Positions 58,850-64,000 of a stretch of DNA of 64,000 bases are shown in pieces (the stretch's first letter is position 1; each line of letters opens with the position of its first letter). The notes below the pieces were generated by a model. That model was given only the letters and a program-made list of their open reading frames with translations. It did no database searches and was not told where the DNA came from. The stretch is from NCBI GenBank assembly GCA_051453625.1, contig JBOZIK010000001.1, forward strand, positions 243,682,005 to 243,746,004. The letters run 5' to 3'. Source of the DNA: Welwitschia mirabilis. Taxonomy: Eukaryota; Gnetophyta; Gnetopsida; Welwitschiales. The translations under genes were made by a program, and so were the position numbers.

Positions 58850-59504
58850 AATTTGAGAAGGAAGAGAATATTCAAGATTCTTCAAAGATATTTTGCAATA
58901 GAGCATTGAATGAAGAGGTAATTTTGAAACTTATTTTCTTCATAGCATATTAAACAATCTTGATCAAATCTTAAGTGTCTTTAAATAAGCTTGTACAGTA
59001 TGGAAATATGACTCTTTTAACTGTATAGCCAAAAATCTTAATTTTCTTTAGAATATTTGGTTTCCATACTTTCTTTAATTTATAGTCATATTCAAAAAAA
59101 TTATGATAGATTGCTAAAATGCTTCTTTTGCCATTTTTAATAGGAAGAGTTTGATTTTCAAAAACCTATGGCTAAACCTCTTTTTTAATGAAATAAAACA
59201 TGTGTTTTTAAAAAGTAGAATGCCTTTCTTTATTTTCATAATTATCTTTAAATAGTTTTTCCCAAAGAATTCTATCATTAAATAGGAATCTATAGTAGTG
59301 CTTTGCTAGAATGCATTTACTCATGTCTATAGATTTTATAATGTCAAGTCCACCAAGATTTTTAGACTTGGATATTTGTTCAAAATTTATAAGATGTAAA
59401 CTCTTGTGCTTACCACTAAACCAAATGAAATCTCTAATAACATTATCTATCAAGTAGGAATACTTATTATATATAAAAAAACAAGTAGTAAGACAAATTC
59501 TCAT
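58850..59504 (-). pseudogene. LINE C-terminal region with zf-RVT motif
   Basis: An open stretch at 59,208-59,504 reads DNVIRDFIWFSGKHKSLHLI, KSKNLGGLDIIKSIDMSK, ILAKHYYRFLFNDRILWEKL, which is the conserved post-RT region of plant LINEs (IWSG, LGGLGIRKL, NEALLAKWxWRL). Further on, near 58,905-58,975, the frame reads CLICYEENKFQNYLFIQC, matching the C-x2-C and final C pattern of the reverse-transcriptase zinc finger (zf-RVT). Stops separate the two. Confidence 0.85.
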
Positions 59505-59699
59505 ACTTACAAGATAAGATTTAGCATGGAGAATTTTCTATGTAATTCATAAGAATTTTTTTATCTCATCTAATGAATTAAGCTACAATCTTTTAACCAA
59601 AGGAGACTAGAGGTTATTAGCAATCTAATCAAAATTAAAAGAAAGAAAAAGATAAGAATTAAGACAATTTTCTTGTGAACATTAAAAAGCTTGTAAGAT

Positions 59700-59918
59700 A
59701 TCTATCTTTCTTTTTTAAGAAGTGTTGATAAGGAAGGGCTTCTATTTATGCCAATTTCTTACAACAGGTCAAAAATTATAGAACTCATTTAAGAAGTTAT
59801 GAGCTTGTCTTTCCATAGGAATACTAAAATCCAAACATAAGAGAGTATCATCTATGAACTAGAGAACAAAATGAGAAGGAACTAATTGAGTGGCTAAAAT
59901 ATGAATTTGAATAAAGAG
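59700..59918 (-). pseudogene. LINE reverse transcriptase, catalytic FxDD segment
   Basis: FIDDTLLCLDFS at about 59,823-59,858 is the RT motif C, normally FADDTLLF; both catalytic aspartates are kept and the alanine is isoleucine. It is followed by NFLNEFYNF and RNWHK, then decayed thumb sequence. Confidence 0.8.
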
Positions 59919-60717
59919 NNNNNNNNNNNNNNNNNNNNNNNNNNNNNNNNNNNNNNNNNNNNNNNNNNNNNNNNNNNNNNNNNNNNNNNNNNNNNNNNNN
60001 NNNNNNNNNNNNNNNNNNNNNNNNNNNNNNNNNNNNNNNNNNNNNNNNNNNNNNNNNNNNNNNNNNNNNNNNNNNNNNNNNNNNNNNNNNNNNNNNNNNN
60101 NNNNNNNNNNNNNNNNNNNNNNNNNNNNNNNNNNNNNNNNNNNNNNNNNNNNNNNNNNNNNNNNNNNNNNNNNNNNNNNNNNNNNNNNNNNNNNNNNNNN
60201 NNNNNNNNNNNNNNNNNNNNNNNNNNNNNNNNNNNNNNNNNNNNNNNNNNNNNNNNNNNNNNNNNNNNNNNNNNNNNNNNNNNNNNNNNNNNNNNNNNNN
60301 NNNNNNNNNNNNNNNNNNNNNNNNNNNNNNNNNNNNNNNNNNNNNNNNNNNNNNNNNNNNNNNNNNNNNNNNNNNNNNNNNNNNNNNNNNNNNNNNNNNN
60401 NNNNNNNNNNNNNNNNNNNNNNNNNNNNNNNNNNNNNNNNNNNNNNNNNNNNNNNNNNNNNNNNNNNNNNNNNNNNNNNNNNNNNNNNNNNNNNNNNNNN
60501 NNNNNNNNNNNNNNNNNNNNNNNNNNNNNNNNNNNNNNNNNNNNNNNNNNNNNNNNNNNNNNNNNNNNNNNNNNNNNNNNNNNNNNNNNNNNNNNNNNNN
60601 NNNNNNNNNNNNNNNNNNNNNNNNNNNNNNNNNNNNNNNNNNNNNNNNNNNNNNNNNNNNNNNNNNNNNNNNNNNNNNNNNNNNNNNNNNNNNNNNNNNN
60701 NNNNNNNNNNNNNNNNN

Positions 60718-61036
60718 GTGTTAAAACAGAGAAGTAAAAGAGACACTTGATAGGTGTAGGTATACCATACTTATATAAAACATAGTCTATTATTTTCCAC
60801 TAGATTATATTAAATACTTTGGTTATATCAAGTTTGAAAAACATTGCAAGTTTACTTATCCTATGGTGTAAATGGAGGATTTCATTAGCAAGGATGATAT
60901 TATCGTGGATGACTCTTCCTAAAATAAAACTAGCTTAATAAGAAAGGAGCATATCTAGAAGATTTACTTTGAGCCTATCTACAATAATATTAGTACAAAT
61001 CTTATAGAAAATGTTACAAAGACTAATTAGACTCTG
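60718..61036 (-). pseudogene. LINE reverse transcriptase, N-terminal half
   Basis: The minus strand reads ISLCNIFYKICTNIIVDRLK, then SFILGRVIHDNIILANEIL, then FFKLDITKVFNII. Active plant LINEs read RPISLCNVLYKIISKVIANR, SAFIPGRSISDNILLAHEL and KLDMSKAYDRVEW. The catalytic aspartate of KLDIT (motif A, 60,806-60,836) is present. The frame is broken by a stop after LLSY. The protein would reverse-transcribe its own RNA at a nicked target. Confidence 0.85.
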
Positions 61037-62258
61037 ATAATGTATTTTGAGTACTTTTGCAAGACATTTAGATAGGCTTAAGTGGATTTCAACTATTATT
61101 AAGAGTTAAGAAGAAAATCATGAAAATGCATAATTACTAGCATATTTGAAGGAATTTTGGATAATTTTTGATATTCAAATTTGAGGATGATTTAATAATG
61201 TTCAAGCACATATTAACTTGATCAATGGGTTTCAAAAAGATTGTTGTCCGCTTCCTTCTCCAGATGATAGTATAGATGACACTACTTGCATGATGATAAG
61301 GATGTTGATTGTATTGAAGATGAAAGCTAATGTGAAGTCTCTTTTGATGTGGCATCATCCCCACCATTCTCTAGATAATAGTCAATATGGTATGTAGTTT
61401 TAATCAATGCATAAATATTTACCTAAGTTCTACAATATGTCATGTGCTTTTGATACATTATTAAAATTTCTATTGCATCTATCAACTTTAGTATTTCTAG
61501 AGTTTTTTCATTATAATAAACACATCCTTCACCCTTTCACTGGATTTATCTTCTTTGGTATTAAAAAATCTCATGACAAGAGATTGAAGGACTAGAGGTC
61601 TATTCATTATTACAAAGGGTAGTCTTCCTTGGTATGGGGTTATGTCTCCTTCATTAAGATGCTACTACTTTATAACAGGATGTTGGTTTAACAATAATTT
61701 AAAACTTTTTTAGTTTTATTCATATGCATGTGCCTTATGGTTTATATTGATTATGATTTTATGACAGCTCATAGTTGATATAGATCATGAAGGGAAACCT
61801 TTATTAGGGTTGAAATCATTAGTTTAGGACATGCATTATATTACATTTTACATTAATAGTATAATCATTGCATGTTTTCCATATTCTATTCAATGGAATT
61901 GATAGCACAGGCTAGTTAAGATTAGTGATAGTTTTCTTAATCAATCTAGGTTATGTAGGAATGATCTTTATGATAAGATGACTTGGTAGTTGGATAGATA
62001 TTGCATTTATAATAGTTTTCATTTACATTGCATAGTGTGTTTACATTTCTTGTATTTTAATTTTCATTTTTGAACCTAAAAAGAAAAACACAAAAATACT
62101 TCACTAAAATTAATTCTCTAGTTTCGAGCCTAGTGCCTTCAATGGATTATCACATTTGGCTTCACTTCCATCTATACTAGTGTGTCTGTTGTACAAACAT
62201 TTATGATTGATACCATTTAACCAAGGATGTAATGATTGCATAAATACATACCACAACA
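61037..62258 (+). repeat. Ty3/gypsy LTR, plus orientation (copy 8)
   Basis: The LTR starts with TAATGTATTTTGAGTACTTT, about 15 bases inside the family start, and ends CCACAACA at 62,258, giving about 1.22 kb. It lies immediately next to the LINE RT, so it probably inserted into the LINE. Confidence 0.75.
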
Positions 62259-62285
62259 TTTTAGACCATTATTAAGGAAGGCCAC
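62259..62285 (+). promoter_or_regulatory. Gypsy primer-binding site, eroded
   Basis: TTTTAGACCATTATTAAGGA aligns with the family site; G-to-A and C-to-T changes have removed most of its pairing potential. Confidence 0.55.
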
Positions 62286-62979
62286 AAGAAGTCTTAGGAT
62301 TTTTGTTATTCATATAAGTACCTTAGATTTCAATTTAGATCATTTGTTCATGGTAGCACTCTATTTTTACTTTAAATACTATAGTTTCTCTTTCTGTAAT
62401 TTTTTTATTTTCAGTTTACAATTAATGCCTTGTTATCTTGCATGTCATCCAAATGATATAGGTGGATAGTGGTCTAAGGATAGGGTTTTCTATTTTTTTC
62501 ACAATGTTTTATTCTCAGTTTTTCATTGCCTAATAAGTTGATATCCTCTTCTCTATTATTTAGCCAACATAGGTGGATGACTGTTAGTTTTTCTTTTGGT
62601 TCTATTTCTATTTTTCTTCACTTTTTATTTTTTGTTTTCTATGAACTAGTCATTCAAGCCATTGTCTAGAAAACCATAGAGATGACATTTTTAGATACAT
62701 TATTGAGTATGTAGGGACATGTAAACTTTGATAAANNNNNNNNNNAATAATAAAGTATTAAAAGTAATTAATGCTAATCAAGGAAAATATCAGAAAATGT
62801 TTGGTTGACTTTGAGCTTAACCCAAGTATGCACACATTAAGTATGTAAAGAATTTCAAGAATTTAACAATAAGAATTCTCAACTTTTATTGCTTTATAAT
62901 TTTATTTTTTAAAATAAAAAAATAATATACAAGAAAATCATTTTTCTTCATCTATGTTAAATTATATGTAAAAACAAAA
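62286..62979 (+). mobile_element. Gypsy leader
   Basis: Non-coding leader collinear with 20,626-21,290 and 32,302-33,059. A 10-N gap lies at 62,736-62,745. The ORF at 62,236-62,469 has no support. Confidence 0.5.
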
Positions 62980-63960
62980 GCAAGTAGTATCATATAATAC
63001 TCCAATCATAATAGAAACTTATATGTTACACTTATATATTTAATAGTTAATAGAAAATATGAAATTCAAAACCCTTTGACTTTACTTCTAGTGATGATGT
63101 AGAATTAAGAAAATTAAACGCTTATCCAATATTTTTAAGAGAACCTAATAAAGATTCTTTTTAACATCTCACTGATATCGATAACTTGTGCTCACTTTAG
63201 GAAATTGAAAAAAAACAAATTAGTGATAGAATCTACATGATTATCTTTCCTATCACATTTAGAGAAATAGAAAAAAATTGGCTTAAAACCATTTCTTATA
63301 AAAGTATTAAAACTTGAATTTAAGTATAAGAAGCATTTATGAAAAGATTCGTGAGTGAGAGTACAATGAGAAAAATAAGAAAAGAAGTCACAAAAATTCA
63401 ACAACAACCAAATGATCATTATTCCATAACATATGAATAATTTATTATATCTAATCATTCCAATTATATTGATGAATTTCCTAAAGCATAATTAATAGAT
63501 TATTTTTATAGTGGATTGAATAGTAAAACCAAACAACTTGTAGACTTTTTTTGTGATGCAGCTTGATGAAATTAGATTTAGATAATGCATGGATATTATT
63601 AGAAGATCTTATTGAAATAACTTAAACATAGCCTAAACCAAATTTTAAATATAATCAAACTATAAGTCAAATTATAAAGAACTTAAAGGAAGTAAAACAT
63701 GATAAGGAGAAAGTTCAACATAATTTACCAAATGTAATCAAGGATTTTTCTACTTCTTTCAAAAAAATATACCCAAATATTTTTAGATGCAAAAATAGCA
63801 ACTAAAAAGAATGTAAAACTAAAATGTAATGTATGTGAAGATAACTGTTATCCGAAAAATGAATGTCCTTTATTATCAAGATGTAAAGAAAAAATGTGGA
63901 AGAAGTATGTTCATTTAATTAAAGCCTTTCAATTTTCAAAATCAAATGCAATATCAATAA
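62980..63960 (+). pseudogene. Ty3/gypsy gag with zinc knuckle (runs to window end)
   Basis: The plus strand reads KFKTL/EIQNPF-type start near 63,060, YMIIFPITFREIEKNWL near 63,235, AFMKRFVSESTMRKIRKEV near 63,330, LIDYFYSGLNSKTKQLVDFF near 63,495 and the knuckle CNVCEDNCYPKNECPLL near 63,820, followed by KYVHLIKAF. This matches the minus-strand gag at 24,183-25,130 along its length, with histidine of the knuckle replaced by cysteine. Many stops interrupt it. The ORF at 63,192-63,458 on the minus strand is its antisense shadow. Confidence 0.8.
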
Positions 63961-64000
63961 GGAATAAGTGGATAATAAACTTGGAAACCATTTGATAATA

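Larger units (their letters stand above)
58520..61036 (-). mobile_element. Decayed LINE (non-LTR retrotransposon) ORF2
   Basis: On the minus strand the RT runs from 61,036 to a gap at 60,717, resumes at 59,918, and is followed by the C-terminal region down to about 58,850. All blocks are in the order expected for plant LINE ORF2. No endonuclease is present, because a gypsy LTR cuts the element at 61,036. Stops occur in all parts. Sequence from 58,850 to the gap at 58,519 is probably 3' sequence of the same element. The 799-N gap at 59,919-60,717 falls inside the RT. Confidence 0.8.

Noticed and set aside
59859-60746. ORFs of 278-295 codons
   Set aside because: They cross the 799-N gap. The real signal there is the LINE RT in a different frame.

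Overview
This window looks like repeat-rich, gene-poor nuclear DNA of a large plant genome, probably a seed plant. The inference rests on very AT-rich sequence, several decayed long terminal repeat (LTR) retrotransposons of the Ty1/copia and Ty3/gypsy types with plant-style primer sites, and a plant-type LINE. I found no intact host gene, no tRNA or rRNA gene and no CRISPR array. Eleven runs of N interrupt the sequence, and several sit exactly where repeats change phase or orientation, so some junctions may be assembly products.

Layout. (1) 1-9,570: a minus-strand tandem chain of about 3.1-kb units, each a 1.5-kb copia-type LTR plus up to 1.6 kb of non-coding interior. (2) 7,566-17,960: a minus-strand Ty1/copia element using the last LTR of that chain; gag, protease, integrase and RNase H are readable through many stops, most of the reverse transcriptase is deleted, and a 4-kb extra region lies between pol and the polypurine tract. 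(3) 17,960-29,010: Ty3/gypsy pieces of one family in both orientations: a back-to-back LTR pair, a plus-strand leader and gag, a minus-strand gag-protease-RT with its 5' LTR, and a plus-strand gag-protease piece. (4) 29,010-40,700: two plus-strand LTRs of the same family flank an unusual interior (33,060-35,082) in which the family gag start runs into an unrecognised, internally repetitive ORF. (5) 41,240-42,140: a GC- and CpG-rich island unlike everything around it. (6) 44,194-47,225: a perfect 70-bp duplication, two LTRs joined 3' end to 3' end, and a diverged 101-bp tandem repeat. (7) 47,600-49,788: remnants of an unidentified coding region. (8) 49,800-58,460: AT-rich, non-coding, with one long-range inverted repeat pair. 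(9) 58,520-61,036: a minus-strand LINE interrupted by a gypsy LTR, whose leader and gag run to the window end.

The parts do not form a host pathway. They record rounds of retrotransposition, LTR recombination, nesting and decay. Stops and lost catalytic residues commonly fit G-to-A or C-to-T change and CpG is scarce, which is what long-term cytosine methylation would leave. The parts most worth a second look are the CpG-rich island, the repetitive ORF at 33,060-35,082, the extra copia region, the coding remnant at 47,600-49,788 and the inverted repeat pair around 50,065-53,920.
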